DNA of 33,059 bases from Candidatus Abyssobacteria bacterium SURF_5 (GCA_003598085.1 QZKU01000112.1:1-33059), one strand, 5' to 3'. Positions 1 to 8,379 are shown, counted from the stretch's first letter. The notes: generated from the sequence alone by a model not told the origin. Numbers and translations: made by a program.

Positions 1-202
1 TGTCCTCCTCTCTTTGATTTCCCTACAACTACAACCAAAGATTGGAGCACAAAGCTGGCCGCTTTGTCTACTTTTACAGAAATTAGCCTACACTACCACC
101 TCTTCTTTTCTTTCACTCATTCTCCACGCCTGGCGGCGTGTGTGTCTCGCCTGTGTTTCATCAAACATGCGGGAGATCCTATGCTTTTCTCTCTCTCTTT
201 TC

Positions 203-245
203 GCTCTTTGCGAAAACTCTGCGCTCCTGCGGTTAAATCTTCTTC
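203..245. repeat. Degenerate CTCTGCG-type dispersed repeat, copy 1
   Basis: The stretch reads CTTTGCG, then CTCTGCGCTCCTGCGGT, then TAAATCTTCTTC. It closely parallels 20583-20620 (CTTTGCG, CTCTGCGTCTCTGCGGT, AAAATATTCTTC). Such CTCTGCGTCTCTGCGG-like non-coding repeats are seen between genes in many bacterial genomes. Both copies here are diverged and lie in gene-free DNA. Confidence 0.6.
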
Positions 246-273
246 CTGGTAAACGCACATGGTTTTACCGGTA

Positions 274-293
274 GGTGCGAATTCATTCGCACC
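274..293. repeat. Palindromic hairpin GGTGCGAAT-TC-ATTCGCACC
   Basis: Two perfect 9-bp arms flank a 2-nt centre. There is no T-tract, so it is not a standard intrinsic terminator. In form it resembles the GGCGCGAT-CA-ATCGCGCC palindrome at 19795-19812, which suggests members of one family of short palindromic dispersed repeats. Confidence 0.6.
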
Positions 294-689
294 GTGTGGC
301 TTCAAGGCAGTCAATGATAATTATGCTGGGGTCACGAGGTCAAAGACAAAAATCTGAGATTTTAGCCCGGAATTTTCTTTTCCATCAACTCGAACAATTT
401 TGTAAGGCTGCACATTTCCGTGGCTTGCCCAAAACGCACGTCCGTCTCAATAGGTCGGTTGTCGAATGCATAAAAGGGCTGCAGCTTATCCTTGCTGTAA
501 CATATTCTGAACACATGATTTAGGCCACTTCTCTCTCTTGGCTCTCGTCCTTGTCCGCACGGTCATTTCGGCCGGTTGCCGGCTCCATTCTCCATTTCCA
601 ATGAGTAGGATTTGTTGGTACAATTATTGCTCTTTCATAAGTGAGGAGAGTCTTGAGCAAGCACTTGATTGAACAGAGGGGTAAGAAAA

Positions 690-1736
690 ATGAGAGTCCT
701 TCCCCCACAGGAAGAGCGCCGTCGCGAAGTCGAGTTGTTGTGTAATCTGCAAGACGACATGGCCGTCCTCGAGAATGGATGGCAGAAGAAAAAGATACCT
801 CCACCGAAGGCGGTAAGCCATCTGTGTGAGATACTCGAGTCTATACGCGCGATCACGCGCGCGGAGTCGCTCGATCAATTCGAGAATGTGTGTATCGAAC
901 TCGAAGAAAAGCTCACGCTGGTCCAGAACAAGAAAGAGAAGCTGGAGAAGCACCAGTGGACGCTGGTTTCGGACCTGATACAGCGTGTAAGAGAGTCGCT
1001 CGAATTGGAAGAATCGGAAATCATCGATCTCACCAGCGACTGGACGGCGCCGCCCGCCTGCCCTGAAGGCGCAAGGAACGGAGATTCACCCGCCACTAAC
1101 AACCATCAAACGCCTGCTCTGGAGGAAGACCAGATGAACAAACCCCTGCAGACCGACGCACAAGAGCTGCTTCGAAAGGCGCAGGAGGCTCTTATTTCCG
1201 GAAACGGCGAGATGGCAAAAGACCTCGCCATGCAAGCTGCCGGAGTACTCGCAAAAATCGAGGCGCAAGAGGCTCAGAAGAAGGAGAAAGGGCTCCGCGC
1301 CGACCTTGAGATGGCAGTTCATGAAGAAGCCGAGGCCGAGGAGGCATTTAATCGAATAAACGAAGAGTTGAGCGACAGGGCTAAAGAAGTTGATCAATTG
1401 AACGCTAAACTGGCGGAAGCGGATTCCTCATTTACCCAGCACCAGCAATTGTGCCAGCAGATCAAGGAACAGGTCGAGAAGATCGAGGCCGAACTCGCCT
1501 CACTGGGACAGCAGCGGAAGAATCTGCTCGAGCAATTTCAGGAGGCGCTGCCGGCGCGCGACGCCGCCGAACGCGAGTGCGCGCGACTGAAGAATGACCT
1601 GGAAAAATTGAAGCCGGAACTTGATATGATTAAAGAAAGCGCCGGGGCAGCCGAAGCTCAAATGGCGAAGGCGCGAGAGAACAAGAAATCACTTGAAACG
1701 CAAATAGATAGACTTGCGGCGCGTGTGGCCTCGTAG
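690..1736 (+). CDS. Coiled-coil protein of unknown function
   Basis: I do not recognise the family. The ATG at 690 is chosen over an upstream in-frame TTG (669) because GAGGGG at 676-681 is well placed for it. The product is about 348 aa and soluble, with no signal peptide. The N-terminal 120 residues are helical and charged, ending in an IIDLTSDW segment. A Pro/Asn/Thr-rich linker follows, and from about residue 145 to the end there is almost continuous heptad-type Glu/Lys/Ala/Leu sequence predicting a long coiled coil. It stands alone, followed by a small hairpin at 1757-1776. A structural or scaffolding role is plausible but is only inferred from composition. Confidence 0.75.
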   Translation: MRVLPPQEERRREVELLCNLQDDMAVLENGWQKKKIPPPKAVSHLCEILESIRAITRAESLDQFENVCIELEEKLTLVQNKKEKLEKHQWTLVSDLIQRVRESLELEESEIIDLTSDWTAPPACPEGARNGDSPATNNHQTPALEEDQMNKPLQTDAQELLRKAQEALISGNGEMAKDLAMQAAGVLAKIEAQEAQKKEKGLRADLEMAVHEEAEAEEAFNRINEELSDRAKEVDQLNAKLAEADSSFTQHQQLCQQIKEQVEKIEAELASLGQQRKNLLEQFQEALPARDAAERECARLKNDLEKLKPELDMIKESAGAAEAQMAKARENKKSLETQIDRLAARVAS

Positions 1737-1756
1737 GCTCAATATCCTTCGGGAAA

Positions 1757-1776
1757 TGCTCCGCTTCTTCGGAGCA
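1757..1776 (+). terminator. Hairpin after the coiled-coil gene, possible weak terminator
   Basis: TGCTCCG and CGGAGCA form a perfect 7-bp stem around a CTTCTT loop, 20 nt after the stop codon of the preceding gene. No T-run follows, so a standard intrinsic terminator is doubtful. Position and stem quality are the only support. Confidence 0.35.
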
Positions 1777-2014
1777 CTCACACGTACGCTCCCGTTCCTG
1801 TCACAGCCAACCGGCAAACGGATTCCCCCGAAGCGTTTCACGCGGCAGCACAGCCTGACAAAAACCGAATTTTCCTCCCTTTACCTTCTACCACGGCTTC
1901 ATATCCCCGGAATGTGGATCCGGAAATTCGACGACGAGAATCGCTTGACAGATCTCGGAAAAGGTGGCAAAGTAATGGGTGAAAAAATATGCCTTTCGTG
2001 CGGGGGGAACTTAC

Positions 2015-3112
2015 ATGACAAAAGATAATTCGCGTCCGCGTCGTGCGCCGGATATCGCCGGCCGATGCGTTCTGATGACCGGAACATCCGGATTTGTTGG
2101 CGGCAATCTACTCAAACGCCTGCGACAGGATCACCATTATAAGAGGATTGTGGAGGTCGATGTTGCAAGACCTTCAACAAAATCGACAAAGGAAAAATTC
2201 TACAAAGTAGACCTGACCCATCCCCGCGCCGATGAGATGATCTATGAAATCATCGAGGGCGAAAAACCAGATACCGTGATTCATGCCGGATTCCACCAGC
2301 GGCCGATTTCCGATACCACATATGCGCACGAGGTGACCTCCATCGGAACAATGCACGTTTTGTCCGCATGCGCGGAAGCAGCCATCAGAAAGATCGTGGT
2401 CGCAAGCCGTACCCTGGTCTATGGCGCCAGATATGATAATCCTCATTACATGGACGAAAATTACACGCCGCGGCCTCGGCTGGACTACGAGTTTCAACTC
2501 GATCTGGTGGAAGTCGAGCGCCAGTTGCTTCGCTTCTGGAAAGCGAACCCGAATACGCTCGTAACGGTATTGCGGCATTCCAGCATCATAGGGCCAACCG
2601 TCGATAATTGCTGGACTCATTATCTCTCGATGCCGGTCTGCCCGACCGTTCTCGGTTACAATCCACTGATACAGTTCATTTCGGAAGATGATGTAATCGA
2701 TGCATTCAAGCTTGCCGTAGACGAGGATTTTCATGGTGTCTTCAACATTGTAGGGCAAAGGATCATTCCGCTGAGCATGATCCTCAAGCTGGCTAATAAG
2801 AAAAGCGTGCCGATGCCTTACCCGCTGGCCCAAAATTTTATCAGGGCGCTCTGGATTGCCAAAACCGGACCTTTCCCGCCGGAACACCTCGATTTTCTCA
2901 GATATCATTGCCTGGCCGACGGGTCAAGGGCCAAAGAAGTCATGGGATTTGAGGCGAAAAAGACAGCCTGGCAGGCGCTGGAAGAATTTCTCGAAGTGAA
3001 GCGCCTTGGGCGCGTTGGACGCCGGCCGGCAACGGCGGAGGATGATTCCGACGGAGAAGCGCTTGCCGATATTCCCGCCGCCGAAATGGCGGAGACACTG
3101 CTGCCAAAATAA
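2015..3112 (+). CDS. NAD(P)-dependent epimerase/dehydratase-like SDR protein with degenerate catalytic motif
   Basis: This is an extended short-chain dehydrogenase/reductase-type protein of 365 aa. The ATG at 2015 is preferred over GTG 1979 because GGGGGGA (2002-2007) is well spaced before it. The Rossmann nucleotide-binding motif GTSGFVG is at residues 23-29. The conserved downstream strand (VIHAGFH) and the active-site strand (KIVVASRTLVYG) are present. Where family members carry YxxxK before an AEVER-like helix, this protein reads FQLDLVEVER, so both Tyr and Lys appear lost. Either the fold binds nucleotide without classical redox chemistry or another residue has taken over. The start of the acyltransferase gene 15 nt downstream implies co-transcription and a shared lipid or envelope role. 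The last roughly 35 residues are acidic and probably disordered. Confidence 0.8.
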   Translation: MTKDNSRPRRAPDIAGRCVLMTGTSGFVGGNLLKRLRQDHHYKRIVEVDVARPSTKSTKEKFYKVDLTHPRADEMIYEIIEGEKPDTVIHAGFHQRPISDTTYAHEVTSIGTMHVLSACAEAAIRKIVVASRTLVYGARYDNPHYMDENYTPRPRLDYEFQLDLVEVERQLLRFWKANPNTLVTVLRHSSIIGPTVDNCWTHYLSMPVCPTVLGYNPLIQFISEDDVIDAFKLAVDEDFHGVFNIVGQRIIPLSMILKLANKKSVPMPYPLAQNFIRALWIAKTGPFPPEHLDFLRYHCLADGSRAKEVMGFEAKKTAWQALEEFLEVKRLGRVGRRPATAEDDSDGEALADIPAAEMAETLLPK

Positions 3113-3127
3113 AAGCGAGGGTGCGAA

Positions 3128-4294
3128 ATGGCCACTGAAAAAACCCGGAAACGGAAACCCGCGGCAAGATCCACCGGGGGTCCATCTGTCAAAAAAGCCA
3201 AGATAACCGCAAAGAAGCGAACCAAGGTGCGACGCGATTCGGCTGAGAAAGACAATGGGTACGCCGGCGTCGAACGCAGAATCGAACAGCGCTTGGAGAG
3301 ACTCGAGAAGCGACCCGAGAAAAAGGCAAAAAGAACTCCGTCAATCGAGCCGCAACCGATGGAATCCGAAACAGGATCCTTTGATGTGCCGGTGAAGAAA
3401 TTGAGGCCTTCACCTGCAAAAAGCAGGGACGGGTCATTGAAAAGCGGATTGAAGCGAATCCTTTCGCTCCTGCCCGGCTCGCGGCCACACGATTACGACA
3501 AGCTGATAGAGACGCTGGAGCATATGGATGAATTCGGCAAAGTTCCGGATATCGAAACGAAGTTCGAATCGTTGATGATGTTCCTGTATGAAAAATATTG
3601 GCGGGTGAATACCTCCGGCATCGAAAAAGTGCCTTCCAAAGGGAGAACGCTTATCGTCGCAAATCATTCCGGCGTCATCCCATTCGACGGCGCAATGATT
3701 GCCACCGCAATCTACAAATTTCATCCGGCCCGCCGCCATGCCCGGTTCCTGATCGAGGACTGGTTCGGCCAGTTGCCGTTTGCCACGCAATTCATGAATG
3801 CCGTCGGGCAGGTCAGAGCCTGCCAGGAAAATGCGGAACGACTGCTTCGGCACGACCAACTGGTCGGCGTTTTTCCCGAGGGCATAAAGGGGATGGCCAA
3901 AGGATTCAAGAACCGTTATAATCTCGCCCGGTTCGGCCGCGGAGGCGTCATCCGGCTTGCAATCAAAACGGGGACGCCGGTCGTCCCCTGCGCCGTCGTC
4001 GGCGCTGAAGAAATCTACATCGTTCTCGGATACGCCAACTGGCTCGGCAAGATGTTCGGAATGCCGCTGTTCCCGATCACCGCAACCTTTCCCTGGCTCG
4101 GCCTCCTCGGATTCCTTCCGCTGCCTACCAAGTGGTACATCCAGTTCGGAGACGTCATCAGCTACGATGAGTACGGAGAAGAGGCATTGAGCGACAACGT
4201 GATCGTCAACCGCCTCAACCGGCAACTCCGCTCCACAATTCAGGATATGGTCGATTCGGCCCTGAAAAAGAGAAGATCGCTTTTCTTCGGATGA
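3128..4294 (+). CDS. Lysophospholipid acyltransferase family protein with lysine-rich N-terminal extension
   Basis: This is a PlsC/DGAT-like glycerolipid acyltransferase of 388 aa. ATG 3128 follows GAGGGTGCGA. The catalytic block NHSGVIPFD is at residues 179-187 (His as base; spacing to Asp as in the DGAT-like subgroup). The acceptor-binding FPEG block is at 249-252, and a hydrophobic amphipathic stretch follows (FPWLGLLGFLPLP region). The first roughly 105 residues are unusual: they are very rich in Lys, Arg, Ala and Pro and predicted disordered, resembling histone-H1-like or nucleic-acid-binding tails. Family members usually begin near the acyltransferase fold. The enzyme would transfer an acyl chain from acyl-CoA or acyl-ACP at the inner membrane face. 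The substrate is not determinable. It is coupled to the SDR gene upstream. Confidence 0.85.
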   Translation: MATEKTRKRKPAARSTGGPSVKKAKITAKKRTKVRRDSAEKDNGYAGVERRIEQRLERLEKRPEKKAKRTPSIEPQPMESETGSFDVPVKKLRPSPAKSRDGSLKSGLKRILSLLPGSRPHDYDKLIETLEHMDEFGKVPDIETKFESLMMFLYEKYWRVNTSGIEKVPSKGRTLIVANHSGVIPFDGAMIATAIYKFHPARRHARFLIEDWFGQLPFATQFMNAVGQVRACQENAERLLRHDQLVGVFPEGIKGMAKGFKNRYNLARFGRGGVIRLAIKTGTPVVPCAVVGAEEIYIVLGYANWLGKMFGMPLFPITATFPWLGLLGFLPLPTKWYIQFGDVISYDEYGEEALSDNVIVNRLNRQLRSTIQDMVDSALKKRRSLFFG

Positions 4295-4409
4295 TCAGCC
4301 GCCGAAAACGCGATAGTGCATGCGGCTTCATTCGGCTTGATCTCGGTTCATTTCATTCTTTCGAACGCCCAACTCGGCACCATAATATTCCGATTTAATT
4401 GGAGCCCTC

Positions 4410-5207
4410 ATGAACCAACGAGACGTCGAGCGAATGTGGGATGAGAACGCCAAAAGCTGGACCAGACTGTCGCGATTAGGCTACGACGTCTTCAGGGATC
4501 ATGTCAACACTCCGGCATTCCTGGAAATGCTGCCGACGGTGACCGGACTTCGAGGATTGGATATCGGGTGCGGCGAGGGGAACAATACCCGGCTGATCCG
4601 CCGCCTCGGCGCGGCAATGACTGCCTTGGATATCTCCACGGTCTTTGTGCGCGATGCCGTTGAGGAGGAGCGGCTTCATCCCCTTGGCATACAGCATCTC
4701 AGGGCTAGTGCGCTGGAATTGCCGGTTCGATCAGATTCATTCGATTTTGCGATCGCAACCATGAGCTTGATGGATATGCCGGAGCACGAGAAGGTCGTGG
4801 CCGAGACATACCGTGCCTTGAAGCCGGGCGGGTTCCTCCAATTTTCAATCACGCATCCATGCTTCCAGACGCCGCGCTGGAAATATGTCTTCGACGAGAA
4901 GGGTTCCGTGACCGCCGTCGAATGCGGAAACTACTTTTCTCCCCCTGCCGGTGAAGTCGAACAGTGGGGATTTTCAAATATTCCTGCCGAACTGAAGGGC
5001 CAGACGGAATTCCGAATCCCCGTCTTCCGCAGAACACTCAGTGCCTGGCTGAACCTGCTGATAAAAAGCGGCTTCACTCTGGAGGCTTTCTCGGAACCGA
5101 CCGCCACCGATGAAAGCGTGAGCCGGTATCCCGAGCTCGCGGTGACGCGCGTCATCGCTTTCTTCCTCATCATTCGCTGCAGGAAATCCCTTCCTCCTGG
5201 TATATAA
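4410..5207 (+). CDS. Class I SAM-dependent methyltransferase
   Basis: The predicted protein is a 265-aa methyltransferase of the Methyltransf_11/UbiE-like type. Motif I GLDIGCGEGNN is at residues 49-59. An acidic residue ends strand beta-2 (TALDIS, about residue 74). The motif corresponding to DxFD is SDSFDFAIATMSLMDM, and LKPGGFLQFSITHPCF follows, as is typical for the post-II region. ATG 4410 follows TTGGAG. There is no membrane segment. Substrate is unknown: UbiE-like sequence features are not specific, and nothing nearby points to quinone synthesis. The gene stands alone between the acyltransferase and the ParB-like gene. Confidence 0.88.
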   Translation: MNQRDVERMWDENAKSWTRLSRLGYDVFRDHVNTPAFLEMLPTVTGLRGLDIGCGEGNNTRLIRRLGAAMTALDISTVFVRDAVEEERLHPLGIQHLRASALELPVRSDSFDFAIATMSLMDMPEHEKVVAETYRALKPGGFLQFSITHPCFQTPRWKYVFDEKGSVTAVECGNYFSPPAGEVEQWGFSNIPAELKGQTEFRIPVFRRTLSAWLNLLIKSGFTLEAFSEPTATDESVSRYPELAVTRVIAFFLIIRCRKSLPPGI

Positions 5208-5282
5208 TTCTGGATGCGCCTTTACGATTTCCCATAAGCCAAAATGCAATACTTCGCATTTGTTGCGAGTGAAGGGAAAGAG

Positions 5283-6251
5283 ATGGAATATCGATTGCTG
5301 AAAATCGCCAATATCTTGGCCAATGCTCCCGAGGCCGCCAAATTCAGCTTTTCGTTCGAGCCCGATGTCGGCGCACTTACCGCTTCCATACAAGAACTGG
5401 GGCTGATTAATCCGCCGCTGGTGAAAAAAACAGAACATAAATACGAGATCATTTGCGGATTCAACAGGGTTCAAGCATGTTTTCGCCTCGGCATTCCCGA
5501 AATTCCCGTGAAAGTGGCCGATCCCGTCGGATTGTCGGACGAAAAGTGCCTGTGGCTCAGTCTGGTCGACAGCGAATGGTCGCGCCGGCTGAGCCCTGTC
5601 GAGCAGGCGATTGCGCTTCAGAAATTTGCAGCAGTCGGCTATTCAATCGAACGATTATTTGCCGAGATAGCGCCTCATCTGCAATTGCCGCAATCCAGGC
5701 GGCATCTGGAAAATCATCTGCGGTTGACGACCTTGGAACCGCCGATGCTGCAGGCGATTCATCGAGAACAACTCCGAGTGGAACAGGCTTTCCTCCTGCT
5801 CGACGTCGAGCCTCCCGCGCGGCTCGCCCTCTTCGACCTGCTGCAAGCGTGCAAGGCGAACCTCAATGAAACCCGAGAGCTGATTCCCACGATACTGGAC
5901 GTCGCGAAGATGAAAAATCTGGAACCCGCACAATATATTCGGCAATTGGAGGCATCGGCTGTCTCCGGAACGTTCCGCCACAAATTGCAAGTCCTGCGAG
6001 ATTCGCTGGTTAAAAGCAGATATCCTGCGCTGAGTGCCGCACAATCACAATTCGATAATTTGGCCGGTGCGCTGACAGCCGGCCATAACTGCAAGATCGA
6101 AGCGCCGAGATACTTGGAAGGCGATGAGATCAGCATTTCCATTCGAGCAAAAAGTCCGGAGCAACTGGAAGATGTCCTCCGGAAGCTCTCGCGGCCCGAA
6201 TCATCCGATAAAATCAGGTCGCTCTTTTCAATTCTCGGTGGTCATACATGA
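5283..6251 (+). CDS. ParB-N-like (ParB/Srx fold) protein coupled to a radical SAM gene
   Basis: The product is 322 aa. ATG 5283 is chosen because AAGGGAAAGAG lies directly before it; ATG 5244 has no such site. Residues 25-80 match the ParB N-terminal nucleotide-binding fold: SIQELGLINPPLV, then YEIICGFNRVQACFRLGIPEIPVKV. The GERRxRA CTP-binding box of true ParB is here GFNRVQA. A helical middle (SRRLSPVEQAIALQKF, with later repeats of short helices) resembles the HTH portion of ParB. There is no parA, parS cluster or replication gene nearby, so chromosome partitioning is unlikely. The stop codon overlaps the ATG of the next gene (ATGA), implying translational coupling, so it most probably acts together with the SPL-like enzyme. 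Confidence 0.8.
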   Translation: MEYRLLKIANILANAPEAAKFSFSFEPDVGALTASIQELGLINPPLVKKTEHKYEIICGFNRVQACFRLGIPEIPVKVADPVGLSDEKCLWLSLVDSEWSRRLSPVEQAIALQKFAAVGYSIERLFAEIAPHLQLPQSRRHLENHLRLTTLEPPMLQAIHREQLRVEQAFLLLDVEPPARLALFDLLQACKANLNETRELIPTILDVAKMKNLEPAQYIRQLEASAVSGTFRHKLQVLRDSLVKSRYPALSAAQSQFDNLAGALTAGHNCKIEAPRYLEGDEISISIRAKSPEQLEDVLRKLSRPESSDKIRSLFSILGGHT

Positions 6252-7324
6252 AGACGTTCGAGCCGCAAAAGATTTATGTGGAAAAAGCCGCCGCGTCTCA
6301 TCCTCGTGCACAGCGAATTCTGAAAAGCTTTCCCCGTGCAGACATTTCGTATGTCGAAGATCACCGCCGACTGGACTTCTCGCATCTAACTCCCGGCAAG
6401 CGGTTTACAGAAGCGAAGAAATATCTGGCGATCGCGCTCAAGCAGGGTGCGATGGTGAAAGAATTCCGGCGACACGATTCGCTCAACCAGGATAAAGAGT
6501 ATTATCTCCTGCACGCGGAAAACTGCCCGTTCGATTGCAGCTATTGCTACCTCCAATGCTATTTCGCGAACGCGGTTCCCACGATATTCGTCAATGCCGA
6601 CGAGCTGTTTATGCAGGTTCGAGAGATTCTCGAGAACGAACGATCCGACGAAATTCTCTTTCATGCCGGCGAGACAGCCGACGCGCTCGCGCTCGAGCAT
6701 TTTAGCGGATTTGCCGCCGAGGCAGTCGAGCTCTTCTCCCGATTCCACAACGCAACGCTCGAACTGCGGACAAAGAGCGACCTGATCGACACAATTCTGC
6801 CGCTCCGGCACAACAGAAGAACGGTCGTCTCCTGGACATTAACCCCATTGGAAATTAGCCGGAAATATGAAGTCGGAGCGGCATCAATAGAGGAACGTTT
6901 GAAGGCGGCAAGGAAATGCGCGTCTGCAGGTTATCCGATTGGGCTTAGGCTTGACCCAATCATCCATTACCATAATTGGCAAGCCGGCTATGAGAACCTT
7001 GCCGATCTCATTGCTGATGCCCTGCCGCTCGAAACGATCGATTCAATCGTTTTGGGCGCCTTCCGATTTCAGCCGCCGCTGCTCGATGTTATGCGCGCGC
7101 GGTTTGGACGAGATGAACTTGTTCTCGCCGAATTCGTCCCCGGCCCGGACGGCAAGATGCGATATTTCCGGCACATTCGAGAGGAGATGTACCGCGAGAT
7201 AATTGGATTCTTCCGGGAGCGCAACGGCGACAAAATCATTGAAAAAATCGAACTGTCAATGGAACCGCCCTATACGTGGGAGGGTGCGGGATTGCGCAGG
7301 AACTCTATGCATACAGGAATGTAA
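6248..7324 (+). CDS. Spore photoproduct lyase-like radical SAM protein
   Basis: The protein is 358 aa, a length close to SplB. It opens with the family-type KIYVEKAA segment and carries the radical SAM cluster motif C93-x3-C97-x2-C100 (NCPFDCSYCYLQCYF). After it come FVNADELF and the segment FHAGETADALALEHF. In Bacillus SplB the equivalent region reads with a Cys (Cys141) that donates hydrogen to the substrate radical. Here that position aligns to Glu142, so the classical repair cycle would need another donor. The partner gene encodes a ParB-N-like protein with a 4-nt overlap. A DNA repair or nucleic-acid modification role is likely from the family. Activity on spore photoproduct itself is doubtful, and no sporulation genes are seen. 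Confidence 0.82.
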   Translation: MKTFEPQKIYVEKAAASHPRAQRILKSFPRADISYVEDHRRLDFSHLTPGKRFTEAKKYLAIALKQGAMVKEFRRHDSLNQDKEYYLLHAENCPFDCSYCYLQCYFANAVPTIFVNADELFMQVREILENERSDEILFHAGETADALALEHFSGFAAEAVELFSRFHNATLELRTKSDLIDTILPLRHNRRTVVSWTLTPLEISRKYEVGAASIEERLKAARKCASAGYPIGLRLDPIIHYHNWQAGYENLADLIADALPLETIDSIVLGAFRFQPPLLDVMRARFGRDELVLAEFVPGPDGKMRYFRHIREEMYREIIGFFRERNGDKIIEKIELSMEPPYTWEGAGLRRNSMHTGM

Positions 7325-7348
7325 ACCGCCTTACCGCGCGGGCTGGTT

Positions 7349-8182
7349 TTAAACCTGCACCTTGAAGACCCCTTTGAGGGAATATCCCGCAGCAACTGAA
7401 ACGACAAAGAAGAAAACCAGCCAGTGCACGCTCAGACCGAATACGTTCAATTCGCGCCGCGGCAGAATAAAGCTGACGGACTCGAGCGGCGAATCCTGCG
7501 GGAGAGGCTTCTGCCCGGGTGCAAACAGAATGCCCGCAAACGCATACTTTTCCCGCTCAGGATAAACGCATTCAATCCGATTAGAGACTCTTACGGGAGT
7601 CGTTATCCGCTGCCCGTCTATAACAACAACCAGGTGGTGCTCGCCCTCGCTCAGCGCGCCGATCCGAACATCGATCTCACGATCTTCCGGCAACCGCAAC
7701 AGCGGCGTCTCCAGTTTGATTCCATCACTTGCCTCCACCAATACCGGAAGAGCTTCAATCGGTTCCCCGAACTTCAGCTTCACGACGGCGCTTTCGCCCG
7801 GCCTCAGCGGCCGGTTCTCGTAGCGGATGCCGAGTTGAATGAGAATCAGCACGACCGGAACGAGCATGATCAGCATCGGGACCACCGAGTACTTCATGTA
7901 CGTCAGGTTTGTCCGCAGAATTCGCTTCTGCGCATCGAGCATCAGGCCGAGATCGTCCTTGAACAGCCGAATTTGCAGGAAATAGGCGCTGATCTTCTCC
8001 TTCGTCTTCCGGATCGCCGCCTGGTTCGAAGTATACTTGAAGATCACCACCAGGACGATTCCGGTGACAACCGAAACCGCCAGCAGACCCCAAATGGGCG
8101 ACAGCCCGCTGAACGGACTCAACAGCGCACCAAAGATTCTCGTGATGACTAAATTCGCGACGTACATCAGTTGGTTATCCAA
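7349..8182 (-). CDS. EMC3/TMCO1 (Oxa1 superfamily)-like membrane protein with a large inserted beta domain
   Basis: The product is about 277 aa. The start is either TTG 8182, overlapping the end-region of the upstream gene's Shine-Dalgarno spacing, or ATG 8167. TM1 is at about residues 30-49. A positively charged, probably cytosolic helical hairpin follows at 50-95 (NQAAIRKTKEKISAYFLQ, then MLDAQKRILRTNLTYMKY). TM2 is at about 98-118 and the last TM at about 250-268. The TM1/coiled-coil/TM2 arrangement resembles DUF106/EMC3-type members of the Oxa1 membrane insertase superfamily. In those proteins TM2 and TM3 are close together. Here a roughly 130-residue beta-rich, probably extracytoplasmic domain separates them. 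It is the last gene of the sat operon. Family assignment is by pattern only. Confidence 0.6.
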   Translation of the reverse strand: MDNQLMYVANLVITRIFGALLSPFSGLSPIWGLLAVSVVTGIVLVVIFKYTSNQAAIRKTKEKISAYFLQIRLFKDDLGLMLDAQKRILRTNLTYMKYSVVPMLIMLVPVVLILIQLGIRYENRPLRPGESAVVKLKFGEPIEALPVLVEASDGIKLETPLLRLPEDREIDVRIGALSEGEHHLVVVIDGQRITTPVRVSNRIECVYPEREKYAFAGILFAPGQKPLPQDSPLESVSFILPRRELNVFGLSVHWLVFFFVVSVAAGYSLKGVFKVQV

Positions 8183-8187
8183 ATCTC

Positions 8188-8379
8188 TCAGGATATATAT
8201 CCGAGCCCTTTTAACTTCTTCTTGATTTCCTCTTCCGAGTCCGACTCTTCGAGCCGCTCAATCTCGCGCTCGAGCGTGTGCGTGATGAATTCCTCCACCG
8301 ACGAATATCCAGCCAGATCGGAATATTTCTTCACCTTCGCCATGAGTTCCTTATCAAGTTTGATCTTTGATCCGAACAT
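8188..8379 (-). CDS. Small ribbon-helix-helix-like protein with LGYI tail
   Basis: The protein is 63 aa. ATG 8379 follows a near-perfect AAGGAGGCGAG. Residues 4-43 (a short basic strand KIKLDKEL, then two helices with GYSSVEEFITHTLEREIERL) fit the Arc/MetJ ribbon-helix-helix pattern. The remaining acidic tail EEEIKKKLKGLGYIS closely resembles the C-terminus of the APS kinase in the same operon. It could be a dimeric autoregulator, or a small adaptor whose tail docks to a common partner. The gene lies 46 nt after hydrolase D and 5 nt before the membrane protein gene. Confidence 0.75.
   Translation of the reverse strand: MFGSKIKLDKELMAKVKKYSDLAGYSSVEEFITHTLEREIERLEESDSEEEIKKKLKGLGYIS

Larger units (their letters stand above)
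1..689. other. Gene-free left end with dispersed repeats
   Basis: I find no convincing gene here. Short open frames exist on both strands, but none has a ribosome binding site together with recognisable protein sequence. The stretch contains a degenerate copy of a CTTTGCG/CTCTGCG repeat (203-245) and a perfect 9-bp palindromic hairpin (274-293), both listed separately. Just before the first gene there is a possible but weak -35/-10 pair (TTTCCA near 594, TACAAT near 618), which I do not call as a promoter. Confidence 0.6.

Noticed and set aside
1714-2028. 104-codon frame between the coiled-coil and SDR genes
   Set aside because: Overlaps the preceding gene end, Arg/Leu/Pro-rich text, no Shine-Dalgarno; likely chance.
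5283-6251. Chromosome partition locus
   Set aside because: No parA, parS cluster or replication gene nearby and the CTP box is changed.
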